From: Rhizobium deserti
GTDB lineage: Bacteria > Pseudomonadota > Alphaproteobacteria > Rhizobiales > Rhizobiaceae
Direction: 5' to 3'
Length of the DNA: 64,000 nucleotides
Assembly (NCBI RefSeq): GCF_004358025.1
Contig: NZ_SMTL01000001.1
Span: 124,001-188,000, forward strand
In this document: piece after piece, positions 38,671 through 48,737 of the stretch
How positions within the stretch are numbered: position 1 is the stretch's first letter
How the letters are laid out: every line of letters starts with the position of its first letter
Translations under genes and position numbers: made by a program
The notes under the pieces: model-generated
Databases searched by the model: none
Seen by the model: the letters and a program-made list of their open reading frames with translations, nothing else
Told to the model about the DNA's origin: nothing

Positions 38671-39551
38671 CGAAGCCCTCCTGCCGGAAGCCCTGAATCA
38701 AGTCCGCAGACAAACAGTCCCGCCACATCGGCAAGAGCAATCATCTTGTCTTCCTCCAGAACGAGTGCCCTGCCCGCTTCCACAGCGATGCCGGCAAGCC
38801 CTGCCTTGATAGCATTTTCGACGGTGGAAGGACCGATAGTCGGAAGATCTGCGCGCATTTCCTGTTGCGGCTTGCACAGCTTCACCAGCACGCCTTTTCG
38901 GCGGGTGGAGATACGGCCCTCGGCGCGCAAGGAGACGACGCGCTCCAACATGCGGTCTGTGCCCTCCACCCCTTCGAGCGCAACAAGACGTCCCCCGACG
39001 CTGACGGCGCCTTGGCCAATATCCAGTTCGCCCAGCCGCCGGGCGGCCTCGCAGGCCTTCTCGATATCGCGGAGATCATCACCGGAGGGAGCATGCGCCC
39101 CGATCTGTCCCACCTTAGCTAAGAGGTCGGGAACGATTTCGTGGGCGCCAAGCACTTGGCAGCCCATTGCCTCGATCAGCTTTATCACCATCTGCAGAAC
39201 GGAATCGTCGCCACCCGACAACAGCGTTCGAAGAACGGAGGGCACTTTAAGGATGGTGCGAAGCGTCGGGTGTATGTCACGCCAGTCCGGTCGGCGGGCA
39301 ACGCCGCCGGATAGGATGACCCGCTTGACGCCCTTGTCTCGAAGCAGCCCCTCTATCGTCGCAAGATCACCGACACCCGTCGTGACTGTCTCGAAGCCGT
39401 CGAAAACGCCATCGGCCTCATTGCGCAGCGCGATAATCAAGGGCTGTTCGCCTGCCATCTGCGCGGCCTTCGCGACGTAGAGCGGCAGGAAGCCCTTCCC
39501 GGCAATGATCGCCAGCCGGCCCTTCGAGGAAAGGCTGGGAGCATGATCCAC
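38667..39551 (-). CDS. lpxI: UDP-2,3-diacylglucosamine diphosphatase LpxI
   Basis: LpxI hydrolyses UDP-2,3-diacylglucosamine to lipid X in organisms without LpxH. The 294-aa protein (DUF1009 family) has GRLAIIAGKGFLPLYVA at the N-terminus and the C-terminal segment PTIGPSTVENAIKAGLAGIA. A GTG at 39551 (GTGGATCATGCT) five bases after the lpxA stop, with an AGAAAGGG ribosome site inside lpxA, is the probable start. No lpxH gene is seen in this cluster, in line with alphaproteobacteria. Confidence 0.93.
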   Translation of the reverse strand: MDHAPSLSSKGRLAIIAGKGFLPLYVAKAAQMAGEQPLIIALRNEADGVFDGFETVTTGVGDLATIEGLLRDKGVKRVILSGGVARRPDWRDIHPTLRTILKVPSVLRTLLSGGDDSVLQMVIKLIEAMGCQVLGAHEIVPDLLAKVGQIGAHAPSGDDLRDIEKACEAARRLGELDIGQGAVSVGGRLVALEGVEGTDRMLERVVSLRAEGRISTRRKGVLVKLCKPQQEMRADLPTIGPSTVENAIKAGLAGIAVEAGRALVLEEDKMIALADVAGLFVCGLDSGLPAGGLR

Positions 39552-39556
39552 GAGGA

Positions 39557-40372
39557 TTAGCCCTTTCTGCGGAAGGGGGAAGACAGGGCTCGGTCGCCTC
39601 CAGCCGCAATAAAGTCCAGGATTTCTATGACCTGGCTGCAGTCGGAGTAGTCGTCGCGAATGGCAGCGGCATTGCTGCGAACATTGCCTTCGCCTTCGAA
39701 GATCTGCTTGTAAGCCCGGCGAACAACACGGATGGTCGCACGCCCGACGCCAGCACGGGTCATGCCCACCACGTTCAGGCCGCCAAGAAGCCCCGGATTG
39801 CCATTCAGCATTCCATAGGGAATGACGTCGTAGTTGACGGCTGAAAGGCCGCCGATGAAGGCTTGGCGGCCGATGCGCGTGAATTGGTGAACAGCGCAGC
39901 CGCCGCCGAGAATTGCCTTGTCCGCCACATGCACATGGCCCGCCAGCATCACGTTGTTGGACATGATGATATCGCTGCCCAATTGGCAATCGTGCGCGAC
40001 GTGGCAATTGGCCAGAAACAGGCAGTTGTCGCCGATCACGGTCTTGCCGCCGCCGCCAACCGTGCCGGTGTTCATCGTTACACCTTCACGCATGGTGCAG
40101 TTGTCGCCAACCACCAGAGTCGATTCTTCCCCGGCCTCATGAAGGCTCTGTGAGACGCCGCCGATCACCGCCATCGGGAATATGCGACAGCCCTTGCCTA
40201 TCTCCGTCTTACCGGAAACCACGGCATGGGAGATCAATTCAACATTATCTTTGAGAACCACACGTGGCCCCACATGGCAAAATGGTCCGATCACGACACT
40301 GTCGCCGATGACGGCACCCTCGTCGACAACCGCAGTTGAATGGATGCGCGCGGTGGCGGCAATCCTGCTCAT
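39557..40372 (-). CDS. lpxA: UDP-N-acetylglucosamine O-acyltransferase LpxA
   Basis: LpxA starts lipid A synthesis by transferring a 3-hydroxyacyl chain from ACP to UDP-GlcNAc. The 271-aa protein consists of left-handed beta-helix hexapeptide repeats (for example [17 protein letters not shown]) and carries [11 protein letters not shown] with the catalytic His, followed by a helical C-terminal domain. It overlaps fabZ by four bases. Confidence 0.96.
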   Translation of the reverse strand: MSRIAATARIHSTAVVDEGAVIGDSVVIGPFCHVGPRVVLKDNVELISHAVVSGKTEIGKGCRIFPMAVIGGVSQSLHEAGEESTLVVGDNCTMREGVTMNTGTVGGGGKTVIGDNCLFLANCHVAHDCQLGSDIIMSNNVMLAGHVHVADKAILGGGCAVHQFTRIGRQAFIGGLSAVNYDVIPYGMLNGNPGLLGGLNVVGMTRAGVGRATIRVVRRAYKQIFEGEGNVRSNAAAIRDDYSDCSQVIEILDFIAAGGDRALSSPFRRKG

Positions 40373-40833
40373 TCGCTTTCCTTACGAATCATCGCGCCGA
40401 TATCGGCTTCGGCGACAAGCACGCCGTCGACTTTGGCGTCGCAATGGAACTTCCAGATGCTGCCGCGCTGCTTCTGTTTGGTGACGTGGTACTCTACCCG
40501 GTCGCCTGGCACAACCGGCTTGCGAAAGCGGGCGTTGTCTATGGTCATGAAGTAGACCAGATTGCCGCCCTCACCCTGTTTTCGGGCGCAGATGGCGCCG
40601 GCTGTCTGGGCCATGCCTTCGACGATGAGTACACCCGGCATGATAGGCCGTTCCGGAAAATGGCCGGTGAAATGCGGCTCGTTCGCTGTCACGTTCTTGA
40701 TGCCGATGGCGGTATCGTCTCCGTCGATCTCGATGATCTTGTCGACCAGCAAAAATGGGTAGCGATGCGGCAAAAGCTTCATGATTTCCTGAATGTCGGC
40801 CGCGCCGAGTTCCGGCTTGGTCTCATCAGTCAT
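40369..40833 (-). CDS. fabZ: 3-hydroxyacyl-ACP dehydratase FabZ
   Basis: FabZ dehydrates 3-hydroxyacyl-ACP in fatty acid elongation, competing with LpxA and LpxD for substrate. The 154-aa hot-dog protein carries [14 protein letters not shown] with the catalytic His and [17 protein letters not shown] with the catalytic Glu. It overlaps both neighbours (lpxD by eight bases, lpxA by four), so supply of acyl chains to lipid A and phospholipid is coordinated. Confidence 0.97.
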   Translation of the reverse strand: MTDETKPELGAADIQEIMKLLPHRYPFLLVDKIIEIDGDDTAIGIKNVTANEPHFTGHFPERPIMPGVLIVEGMAQTAGAICARKQGEGGNLVYFMTIDNARFRKPVVPGDRVEYHVTKQKQRGSIWKFHCDAKVDGVLVAEADIGAMIRKESE

Positions 40834-41890
40834 TTTTTTCTCCTCTACGCTTCGCCCGCTCGTCGGTGCGCGACATGATTTCGGCCAAGTCGCGCAGGAA
40901 ATCCTTCATCGGCCGCGCCGGAATACCACCATAACGGGCTCCCGCTGGAATGTTTCCGACAACGCCACTCATGGCAGCGATCTGTACGCCGTCGCCGATC
41001 TCGATATGCCCGTTGATGCCCGAAGCACCGCCGATCAAGACGCCGTCGCCGATCCGCGTAGATCCGGCTATTCCCGCTCCGCTCGCAATTCCACAATGGC
41101 GGCCGATCCGAACATTGTGGGCGATCTGCACCTGGTTGTCGATCTTGGTGCCTTCACCAATTACCGTATCGTCCATCGCACCGCGGTCGACAGTGGTATT
41201 GGCGCCGATCTCCACATCGTCCTGAATGATGACGCGTCCGATCTGGACGATCTTCAGCATGCCCCGTGGCCCTGGGGCGAAGCCAAACCCGTCCTGGCCT
41301 ATGCGCACCCCATTGTGAACAATGACGTTATTGCCGATCAGCGCCGCAATGACGCTGGCGCCGGAAGCTATGGTGCAGTCGCGGCCGATTTTTACATCCG
41401 CGCCGATCACCGCGCCCGCGGCGATCCGTGTTCCGGCACCAATCTCGGCACGCGCACCGATGACCGCCATCGGCTCGACTTCGACACCCGGCTCCAACCG
41501 AGCTGTGGGATCTATGAAAGCTGCAGGCGAAATCGGATGAGGCAGAGAGGTGACGAGCGCAGGGCGCATGGCACTCGGATGAAGGAGCGCGCCCGCCCGG
41601 GCGAAAGCGGCATGCGGCGATTTGGTCAAGACAACCGCAATATGTGACGGCACGATGGGACTAAGCGCGGGATCACACAGAATGGCCGACGCCTGGCAGC
41701 TCTGGAGCTCGTCACGGCTCTTGCGGGAAAGCATATAGCAGATCTGCCCCGGCTTGGCCCGGGCCACCGGCGCGACCGAACGAATGATCCGCTCTCCGGT
41801 CGCAGCATCATGAAGTTCGGCCCCAAGATGACTAGCCAGCTCGCGCAAACCTATGCCATCATGGAGCGGAAAGAACTCGTTTTGGTCCAT
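40826..41890 (-). CDS. lpxD: UDP-3-O-acylglucosamine N-acyltransferase LpxD
   Basis: LpxD adds the second (N-linked) 3-hydroxyacyl chain in lipid A synthesis. The 354-aa protein has an N-terminal uridine-binding domain (about residues 1-100) and a beta helix of hexapeptide repeats (110-310) with the catalytic-His segment [12 protein letters not shown]. The C-terminus is an extended helix rich in Arg/Lys. It follows bamA by 51 bases in the same orientation. Confidence 0.96.
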   Translation of the reverse strand: MDQNEFFPLHDGIGLRELASHLGAELHDAATGERIIRSVAPVARAKPGQICYMLSRKSRDELQSCQASAILCDPALSPIVPSHIAVVLTKSPHAAFARAGALLHPSAMRPALVTSLPHPISPAAFIDPTARLEPGVEVEPMAVIGARAEIGAGTRIAAGAVIGADVKIGRDCTIASGASVIAALIGNNVIVHNGVRIGQDGFGFAPGPRGMLKIVQIGRVIIQDDVEIGANTTVDRGAMDDTVIGEGTKIDNQVQIAHNVRIGRHCGIASGAGIAGSTRIGDGVLIGGASGINGHIEIGDGVQIAAMSGVVGNIPAGARYGGIPARPMKDFLRDLAEIMSRTDERAKRRGEKND

Positions 41891-41941
41891 GAAACCAGGG
41901 CTCCAGGTCGGATTTCCGGTCGCCGTGGCAACCGGAAACTA

Positions 41942-44311
41942 TCAGAACTGGTTCGACATGCTGAACCGGAATTCCTGGGTCTCGTCGAAGTCTTCCTTGA
42001 CGATCGGTTCGGCATAATCAAAGCGGATATTGCCGAACGGAGATGCCCACATGATGCCGGCGCCGACGGAAGCCCGCAAGGACATGCCGGTTCCCTGCGC
42101 GGAGTCACCGCGAAGGTTGACGTCATTGCCATAGAGCGTGCCTGCATCCGCAAACACGGCAGCGCGTACACCAATATCTTCAGGCAGACCAGGCATCGGC
42201 ATCGACATTTCAGCCGAGGCGGTGAAGTAGGTCGTGCCGCCGAGAGGATCTTCGTGGTCAACCGTACGCGGGCCAATACCGTCGTTCTCGAAGCCGCGGA
42301 TCTGCTTGCCGCCGATCGTAAACTGGTCGAACACGTTCAGATTGCCATCGGTGGCAAAGACATGACCACCGCCTACCGCGATCGAGCCGATCAGGTCGGC
42401 TTCGGTCGACAGGAGATGGAAGTACCGGGCACGGGCTGAGATCTTGTAGAAGTCCGAATCTCCACCCAGACCAGCAAATTCATGCGTGCCGGTGATATAG
42501 AAGCCTTCGCGCGGCAATGTCTGGCTGTCGAGGGTATTGTAGGTCAGCGTCTGCGAAACGGACGACTGGGTAAAATCACCCTTGTCGATCAGGTAAGCAT
42601 AAGGACCGGAAACGTTGTCATCCGGCGTGAATGCCAGACCATCGCTGCCCAGACCACCGTCATCGTCATAGTCGATCTGCTTGTACGTATAGCGGAAAGT
42701 CGTCGCCAGATCGTCAGTGATCGGAGCCGTCACGCGAAGCGTGATGCCTTGCTCGCTATACTCATAGTCATCATTGGACGACGTCTGGCTCTTGAACAGA
42801 TCGAAACCGGCCGCCAGACGATAGCCCAGGAAATAGGGCTCAGTGAACGAAAGATTGTAGCTCCGGGCATCGTCCAGACCGCCGCCCACGGCGACGCGGA
42901 TGAATTGACCGCGCCCCAGGAAGTTCTTTTCTTCAATCGAAGCTTCCACAAGGAAGCCGTCGCCACCGGCCGCATAGCCAGCACCGATACCGAACGAACC
43001 GGTTGGTTGATCCTCGACATCCACAACCACCACAATACGATCAGGAGCACTGCCCTGGCTGGTGGAGATGTTGACGGACGTGAAGTATCCGAGCGCTTCC
43101 AGGCGACGCTTGGCGCGCGTGATCATGCCTTGGTTGAAGGCGTCGCCTTCACTAAAGTCAAATTCGCGGCGGATGACATAGTCACGCGTGCGGGTGTTGC
43201 CGCGAACTTCGATCCGTTCCACATAAGCGCGCTCGCCCTGATCGACGAGATAGGAGACGCCAACTGTGTGATTTTCGAAGTTACGGTCGCCGCGGGGCGT
43301 TACACGCGCGAAAGGATAGCCCGCCGAGGCAACCCGCGCAGAGATTGCGTCCATTGTCTTCTGGATTTCACGAGCATTATAGGTCGTGCCGGCGCGGGTT
43401 TCGACAAGACCCTTCAGGTCTTCGCCGCTGATCCCGGAAACGGTCGATTCAACGTTGATCTCGCCGAAATTGTATTGAGTGCCTTCTTCGACCGTGAAGC
43501 TGATATTGTACTTGTTGGTCGATTCATCGAGCACGGCTTGCGACGAGATAACCCGGAAATCCGGATAGCCGTGATTGTAATAGAACTGGCGCAGCGCTTC
43601 TTCGTCGGCGCGAAGCTTGTCTTCGCTGTAAACGTCCTTGCGGGTCAGGAAGGACAGCGGACCCGATTCCTTGGTGGCAATCACCGCCTTCAGGCGGCCA
43701 TCGCCATAGGCTTGGTTACCGACAAACGTGATGTCAGCGATCTTGGTGCGCTCGCCTTCGTTGACGACGAAAGCGATATTGACGCGACCCTGGCCAACCG
43801 ACGCCGTCTGCGTCGTCACTTCCACATCGCTGCGACCGATCGCCGAATAGGCTTCCTTGATGCGCTGGATGTCAGAATTGACCAGAGCCTGGTTATAAGG
43901 GCCGAGCGGCTGCGTCTGCACGACGCCCTGCAGCTTGTCGTCCTTGATCTTGCGGTTGCCGTTGAAGACCACCTGATTGACCAGCTGGTTCTCGCTCACC
44001 GTCACGACCAGTGCGCTTCCGGCGACCGTAATGCGGACGTCAGAGAAATATCCGGTCGAATAAAGCCGCTTCACCGACTCGTCGATGTCAGCATTCGAAA
44101 ACGCGACCCCCGGCCGAATGGTGAGGTTTGAGCGGACGGCTTCCTCGCCTGCACGCTGAGCGCCACGCACCTGGACGCTACGGACTGTCGCCGCTTCGGC
44201 GACAGGAGCGGAAGCAAGCACCAGCACACCTGCGCCCGACGCGACAACACCAGCAGACAGCGCAAACGCCGACACTGCGTTCAAAAACTTTGAACCAGCC
44301 TTCATTTTCAA
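41942..44311 (-). CDS. bamA: Outer membrane assembly factor BamA
   Basis: BamA is the Omp85 protein that folds and inserts beta-barrel proteins. The 789-aa product has a signal peptide (about residues 1-40, ending SAPVAEAATV), five POTRA domains (about 41-440) and a C-terminal 16-strand barrel. The barrel contains the conserved GGKQIRGF turn (VRGF-like) and ends with a C-terminal aromatic residue (RFSMSNQF), as required for outer membrane insertion. Starts at 44311 or 44305 are both possible. It is followed by the lipid A genes and preceded by rseP. Confidence 0.96.
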   Translation of the reverse strand: MKMKAGSKFLNAVSAFALSAGVVASGAGVLVLASAPVAEAATVRSVQVRGAQRAGEEAVRSNLTIRPGVAFSNADIDESVKRLYSTGYFSDVRITVAGSALVVTVSENQLVNQVVFNGNRKIKDDKLQGVVQTQPLGPYNQALVNSDIQRIKEAYSAIGRSDVEVTTQTASVGQGRVNIAFVVNEGERTKIADITFVGNQAYGDGRLKAVIATKESGPLSFLTRKDVYSEDKLRADEEALRQFYYNHGYPDFRVISSQAVLDESTNKYNISFTVEEGTQYNFGEINVESTVSGISGEDLKGLVETRAGTTYNAREIQKTMDAISARVASAGYPFARVTPRGDRNFENHTVGVSYLVDQGERAYVERIEVRGNTRTRDYVIRREFDFSEGDAFNQGMITRAKRRLEALGYFTSVNISTSQGSAPDRIVVVVDVEDQPTGSFGIGAGYAAGGDGFLVEASIEEKNFLGRGQFIRVAVGGGLDDARSYNLSFTEPYFLGYRLAAGFDLFKSQTSSNDDYEYSEQGITLRVTAPITDDLATTFRYTYKQIDYDDDGGLGSDGLAFTPDDNVSGPYAYLIDKGDFTQSSVSQTLTYNTLDSQTLPREGFYITGTHEFAGLGGDSDFYKISARARYFHLLSTEADLIGSIAVGGGHVFATDGNLNVFDQFTIGGKQIRGFENDGIGPRTVDHEDPLGGTTYFTASAEMSMPMPGLPEDIGVRAAVFADAGTLYGNDVNLRGDSAQGTGMSLRASVGAGIMWASPFGNIRFDYAEPIVKEDFDETQEFRFSMSNQF

Positions 44312-44501
44312 TTCTTACCTTTTCCCGTTGTCCCTCGGCGGGTGGAGCCCGACTCCGGCCACGTGTGTCGTTTTACCTTCTTTTGCCCTACAAGCAAGGT
44401 ATCGCGTTAATTTCTATTTACTTCCTTTTGAGGCGTGACCCAATGGCCACGAAACACTCGAATTATAGTGAATAAACAGTTTATTTAGCTTGTTTCAGCC
44501 G

Positions 44502-45626
44502 CTATCCGATTAAATTGCTGATGTCATTGAAAGTCGCGAAAACCATCAGGCTGAGCACCATGGCAAGCCCGATGCGAAAGGCGATTTCCTGGGCGCCCGC
44601 CCCAAGCGGTCTGCCGCGGACAGCCTCGATCGCATAGAAAACCAGATGGCCGCCGTCAAGAACCGGCACCGGCATAAGGTTCAATAGTCCGATCGAGACA
44701 GACAGGACAGCGGCCAATTGAACGACGGCTGCAAATCCCAGGCTCGCCATCTGTCCGGAGGCCTGCGCGACCCGTACCGGCCCCCCTAGCTGGTCAGCCT
44801 TCATGCGACCAGTCACAAGGTTGCCGATATAGCGGAATGTGCCGGTGACTATATTGCCGGTTTCCGTAACGCCTTCGGCAACGGCCTGGAGAGGGGTGAA
44901 AGTCTCGACGCGGAAATTGCCTCGCTCCTCGTTGGTAACGATGCCGATCAGCCCCAGCTCGATCTTGTTGCCGAACTGATCCGTCATCTCAGTGCGTTTC
45001 GGGACCATGGGCAGATCAAGCTCCTGCCCGCCCCGATCCACAGTGACGACAATTGCTGTTTCCGGCCGGACGCTGACATAGCGCCTGACATCGTCAAAGG
45101 TCTTGATGCGGCTGCCATCGAGCGCAACCAGCCGGTCGCCCGGCTGAACACCAGCCTGCTGCGCTGCACTCTCGGCCTTGACCTCGGCAACGACGGGATC
45201 GGCGACTACCTTGCCATAGACACCAAAAAGAATCGCGAATATCGCGATGGCCAGAATGAAATTGGCGATCGGGCCGGCAGCCACGGTCGCAGCTCTTTTC
45301 CAAAGCTTTGCGCCGGCAAGCGTCTGTGCCTTCTCCGCCTCGCTCATGTGAGCAAGGTTGTTAGCATCCGGCATGCTGGCGGCATCCTCGTCGCCGAAGA
45401 ATTTGACATAGCCGCCGAGCGGGATGGCGGAAATCTTCCAGCGTGTCCCATGCCGGTCGGTAAAGCCGATGAGTTCGGGCCCGAAACCGACGGAAAAGGC
45501 GGTGGAGCGGATTCCACACCATCGTCCCACCAGGTAGTGGCCCATTTCATGGACAAAGACGAGCAGGGAAAGGACGAGAATGAACGGGATGATGTAGCCC
45601 GTCAGAAAGCCAAGGATTGCCATCAC
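44502..45626 (-). CDS. rseP: Site-2 intramembrane metalloprotease RseP
   Basis: RseP cleaves membrane-bound anti-sigma factors and leftover signal peptides. The 374-aa protein has the zinc motif His26-Glu-x-x-His30 (FVHEMGHYLVG) in the first membrane helix, a single PDZ domain (about residues 130-215, AAQQAGVQPGDRLVALDG) and the third zinc ligand segment NLMPVPVLDGGHL near the C-terminus. Most alphaproteobacterial versions have one or two PDZ domains. It lies between cdsA and bamA, as in the conserved envelope cluster. Confidence 0.96.
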   Translation of the reverse strand: MMAILGFLTGYIIPFILVLSLLVFVHEMGHYLVGRWCGIRSTAFSVGFGPELIGFTDRHGTRWKISAIPLGGYVKFFGDEDAASMPDANNLAHMSEAEKAQTLAGAKLWKRAATVAAGPIANFILAIAIFAILFGVYGKVVADPVVAEVKAESAAQQAGVQPGDRLVALDGSRIKTFDDVRRYVSVRPETAIVVTVDRGGQELDLPMVPKRTEMTDQFGNKIELGLIGIVTNEERGNFRVETFTPLQAVAEGVTETGNIVTGTFRYIGNLVTGRMKADQLGGPVRVAQASGQMASLGFAAVVQLAAVLSVSIGLLNLMPVPVLDGGHLVFYAIEAVRGRPLGAGAQEIAFRIGLAMVLSLMVFATFNDISNLIG

Positions 45627-45665
45627 AGTTTCCGCTTCAACGTTGCATTGGTCAAAGCGGCATCC

Positions 45666-46502
45666 CTACAAGCCAAAGAGATAAGCTGCGACCGTCTCAT
45701 CAAGATGGCCCGTCAGGGCCGCGTGCACAAGTGTTAGAAGAAAGGCCGCGAAACAGGCGAATACAAGGCCGTCCACCCGGTCCATCACCCCGCCATGACC
45801 GGGAATGAGCCGACTTGAATCCTTGACGCCAAACCGGCGCTTAATGAAAGACTCGAAAAGATCGCCAACCTGGCTTGCAACCGAAAGCAGCAGAGCGATC
45901 AAGACTGTCCACAAGGCGAAGTGGGCAAAGACTGCCGCAGTCAGCGCACAGGCTGCGGCAATGCCGGCAAGCGCTCCACCGATCGCACCCGACCAAGTCT
46001 TGCCAGGCGAGATCCTCGGCGCCAGCTTCGGACCGCCAATGGCTCTTCCGAAGAAATAGGCAAGGATGTCAGTTCCCCAAACGACGGCGAAAATAAACAG
46101 CGTGGCGATCAGCCCTGCCTGGTTATCGCCCCGGATCGCCGCCATCGAAATACCACTGAGGCCGGCATAAAGCATACCGCCCGGCAGCCACCATGTGCCT
46201 CCCGTGCGCAGCAGGGCAAGAAGAACCGCAGTGATGACGCCACCGCCGAGCAGAGGTACCAAGAACTCGTCCGCGCCCAAAACGATATTGAACGCGATGA
46301 GGCCGACAATCAGCCAGCCAAAGGCATTTGACTTGAAGTCACGCTCGCCGAGCCGAGTTATGGTCGACCACTCGTAATAGACCAGCAAGGCGATCAAGGC
46401 GGCGACGAGGCGAAAGGCGAAACCACCCATCCAGGTCGCGTAAAGCACCACCACCGCCAGAACCGCAGCTGAGACGATGCGCCGCTTGAGCTCGGACCCC
46501 AT
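45666..46502 (-). CDS. cdsA: Phosphatidate cytidylyltransferase CdsA
   Basis: CdsA makes CDP-diacylglycerol, precursor of all phospholipids. The 278-aa integral membrane protein has about eight hydrophobic helices and the family signature near the C-terminus, with KRRFGVKDSSRLIPGHGGVM followed by DRVDGL. Asp residues of this segment bind the metal. It shares one base with uppS, which suggests coupling. Confidence 0.96.
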   Translation of the reverse strand: MGSELKRRIVSAAVLAVVVLYATWMGGFAFRLVAALIALLVYYEWSTITRLGERDFKSNAFGWLIVGLIAFNIVLGADEFLVPLLGGGVITAVLLALLRTGGTWWLPGGMLYAGLSGISMAAIRGDNQAGLIATLFIFAVVWGTDILAYFFGRAIGGPKLAPRISPGKTWSGAIGGALAGIAAACALTAAVFAHFALWTVLIALLLSVASQVGDLFESFIKRRFGVKDSSRLIPGHGGVMDRVDGLVFACFAAFLLTLVHAALTGHLDETVAAYLFGL

Positions 46503-47245
46503 CAGCTGGCAACCGCGGCGGTCTTGGTCGACAGGCCTCCGAAGCGGCGGTCGCGGGACGCATAGGTCTTCAGGGCGTCGAAGAAGAGTTTGCGGTCAAA
46601 ATCCGGCCAGTATTCCGGCATGAACAACAATTCGGAATAAGCGGCCTGCCAGAGCAGAAAGTTCGAAAGGCGCTCTTCGCCGCTGGTGCGGATAATCAAA
46701 TCGGGATCGGGAATATCGGCGGTATCCAGCCGACGGCTGATCGCCTCGGCGCTGATCGCGTCGGGGCTGATGACACCGGCCTGCACATCGCGCGCGAGCT
46801 TGGCCACGGCCCGAACGATCTCATCCCTCGACCCGTAATTAAAGGCGATCACGAGCGTCAAAGCCGTATTGTGCCGCGTCGTTTCTTCCGCCTCAAGGAG
46901 AAGCGGCAAGATGTCACCGCGCAGCTTTTCCCGCTCGCCGATTACGCGGATACGGACATTTTCCCGATGCAACTCAGCGAGATCCCGACGGATAAACTTG
47001 CGCAACAGGCCGAGAAGGTCGTTGACCTCCGTTTCCGGCCGGGTCCAGTTTTCAGACGAGAAGGCAAACAGGGTCAGGTATTCGACGCCGGCTTCCGCCG
47101 CCGCCTTCACCGTCTCGCGCACCGCCTCCACACCCTTGCTATGGCCGATGGTCCGGGGAAGCCCGCGCTTGTTAGCCCAGCGCCCGTTACCATCCATGAT
47201 GATGGCAACGTGCCGAGGAATGATAGCAAGTTCGGGGTTCAGCAT
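46502..47245 (-). CDS. uppS: Isoprenyl (undecaprenyl) diphosphate synthase
   Basis: UppS extends farnesyl diphosphate with isopentenyl units to the carrier lipid used for peptidoglycan and O-antigen. The 247-aa cis-prenyltransferase contains [20 protein letters not shown] with catalytic Asp18, [17 protein letters not shown] and the C-terminal [19 protein letters not shown]. It follows frr by 51 bases. Substrate precursors derive from the MEP pathway represented by ispDF in this window. Confidence 0.96.
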   Translation of the reverse strand: MLNPELAIIPRHVAIIMDGNGRWANKRGLPRTIGHSKGVEAVRETVKAAAEAGVEYLTLFAFSSENWTRPETEVNDLLGLLRKFIRRDLAELHRENVRIRVIGEREKLRGDILPLLLEAEETTRHNTALTLVIAFNYGSRDEIVRAVAKLARDVQAGVISPDAISAEAISRRLDTADIPDPDLIIRTSGEERLSNFLLWQAAYSELLFMPEYWPDFDRKLFFDALKTYASRDRRFGGLSTKTAAVAS

Positions 47246-47296
47246 ATTCTACGTCGTTCCTTGTCGCAGCCGGATCATGCGGCGGTACGGCCTCGA

Positions 47297-47857
47297 TTAG
47301 ACCTGCATGATTTCCTTTTCTTTCTCAGCAAGCAAGCGGTCGACTTCGGAAATCGTATCGTCAGTCATCTTCTGGACTTTTTCAGATTGGGCGCGGCTGT
47401 CGTCCTGTCCGATGACGCCATCCTTCTCTGCCTTCTTCAGTCCGTCCATGCCGTCACGACGCACATTGCGAACAGCGATCTTCGCCTTTTCGGCGTAATC
47501 ATGGGAGACCTTGACCAGGGACTTGCGGCGCTCCTCATTGAGCTCCGGCAAAGGAATGCGCAGGTTCTGACCATCGACAATCGGATTGAGGCCGAGATGC
47601 GATTCACGGATTGAGCGCTCAACGGCGCTCACCATTGACTTGTCCCAGATGGACACGCCCAGCATGCGAGGCTCGGGAACCGTGATATTGGCAACCTGGT
47701 TCAGCGGCACGCGCGAACCATAGGCCTCGACAGTGATCGGATCGAGAATATTGGCCGATGCGCGGCCCGTGCGCAGCGAGGCAATGTCGCTTTTGAACGC
47801 GGCTACCGCGCCTTCCATGCGTCGCTTGATATCGTTGAGATCGACTGATCCGCTCAT
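47297..47857 (-). CDS. frr: Ribosome recycling factor
   Basis: RRF dissociates the post-termination ribosome with EF-G. The 186-aa product has the tRNA-shaped L fold: a three-helix bundle with [20 protein letters not shown] and the small beta domain region, and the C-terminal [25 protein letters not shown] helix (partly quoted: [14 protein letters not shown]). It stands between pyrH and uppS as in most alphaproteobacteria. Confidence 0.97.
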   Translation of the reverse strand: MSGSVDLNDIKRRMEGAVAAFKSDIASLRTGRASANILDPITVEAYGSRVPLNQVANITVPEPRMLGVSIWDKSMVSAVERSIRESHLGLNPIVDGQNLRIPLPELNEERRKSLVKVSHDYAEKAKIAVRNVRRDGMDGLKKAEKDGVIGQDDSRAQSEKVQKMTDDTISEVDRLLAEKEKEIMQV

Positions 47858-47897
47858 CTTCTTACTCCCTTGTTGCTCTTAGCGGCAAAGCTGCATG

Positions 47898-48620
47898 TCA
47901 GTTGTCGGATACGATGGTCTTGCGCCCGCCACCGGTCAAGATTTGGGCAAAGCCGCCCTTCTCGTGGATGGAAAACACGATGATCGGAATGCTGTTTTCG
48001 CGGGCGAGCGCAACAGCCGCCACGTCCATCACCGCCAAGCCCTTATCCAAAACTTCGCTATGCGTCAGCGTCTCGAACCGGGTTGCATCCGGAAACTTCT
48101 TCGGATCGGCGGAATAAATGCCGTCCACTTGCGTTCCCTTGAAAATCGCCTCGGCGCCGATTTCGGCTGCGCGCAGCGCCGCGGCCGAGTCCGTCGTGAA
48201 GAATGGATTGCCCGTTCCGCCGGCAAAGATCACCACCCTGCCCTGTGCCATGTGATGCAGCGCCTGGCGCTGCGAAAAGCTCTCGCAGATCTCAGGCATG
48301 GAGATTGCCGACAGAACGACGGTATCGATGTCTAGCTTGCGGAGCGACGTGGCGAGCGCCAGTGCATTAATGACGGTACCCAGCATGCCCATGTGGTCGC
48401 CAGTCACCCGGTCGCCGCCCTTAGAAGCCACGGCCACGCCCCTGAAGATGTTACCGCCCCCCACCACGACGCCGACTTCGACACCCATGGCGCGTGCTTC
48501 GGCGATGTCGGAAGCAATCCGCCCGGCAACAGCGACATCGATGCCGAAACCCTGACTGCCCATCAAAGCCTCGCCGGAAGCCTTCAGGAGGACGCGCTTA
48601 TAGACGGGCTGAGGGGACAT
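47898..48620 (-). CDS. pyrH: UMP kinase PyrH
   Basis: PyrH phosphorylates UMP to UDP and is hexameric and regulated by GTP and UTP. The 240-aa amino acid kinase fold protein shows RVLLKASGEALMG at the start, GVVVGGGNIFRG and GRVVIFAGGTGNPFFTTDSA. It lies between tsf and frr on the same strand; a hairpin separates it from tsf. Confidence 0.97.
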   Translation of the reverse strand: MSPQPVYKRVLLKASGEALMGSQGFGIDVAVAGRIASDIAEARAMGVEVGVVVGGGNIFRGVAVASKGGDRVTGDHMGMLGTVINALALATSLRKLDIDTVVLSAISMPEICESFSQRQALHHMAQGRVVIFAGGTGNPFFTTDSAAALRAAEIGAEAIFKGTQVDGIYSADPKKFPDATRFETLTHSEVLDKGLAVMDVAAVALARENSIPIIVFSIHEKGGFAQILTGGGRKTIVSDN

Positions 48621-48678
48621 GGAGGCTCCTTGAATCTAAACAGCTGCGGAGGGGTCAAACGGGTTGCCGATACACGAA

Positions 48679-48704
48679 GGGCACCGGTTTGTCACCCGGT
48701 GCCC
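48679..48704 (-). terminator. Hairpin between tsf and pyrH
   Basis: GGGCACCGG (48679-48687) and CCGGTGCCC (48696-48704) form a nine-base-pair stem with an eight-base loop 34 bases after the tsf stop. The U-tract on the tsf strand is poor (TTCGTGT), so partial termination is likely. Confidence 0.6.
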
Positions 48705-48737
48705 CGTCGTTTTGTCGGTGTTCAACAGTTAGCTGTA

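Noticed and set aside
39552..40007. In-frame upstream extension of lpxI through lpxA
   Set aside because: The extension lies fully inside lpxA in another frame and its product is Arg-rich and unlike LpxI; GTG 39551 is a good start.
42482..44131. Plus-strand open frame of 549 codons over bamA
   Set aside because: Antisense shadow of bamA with no recognisable domain.
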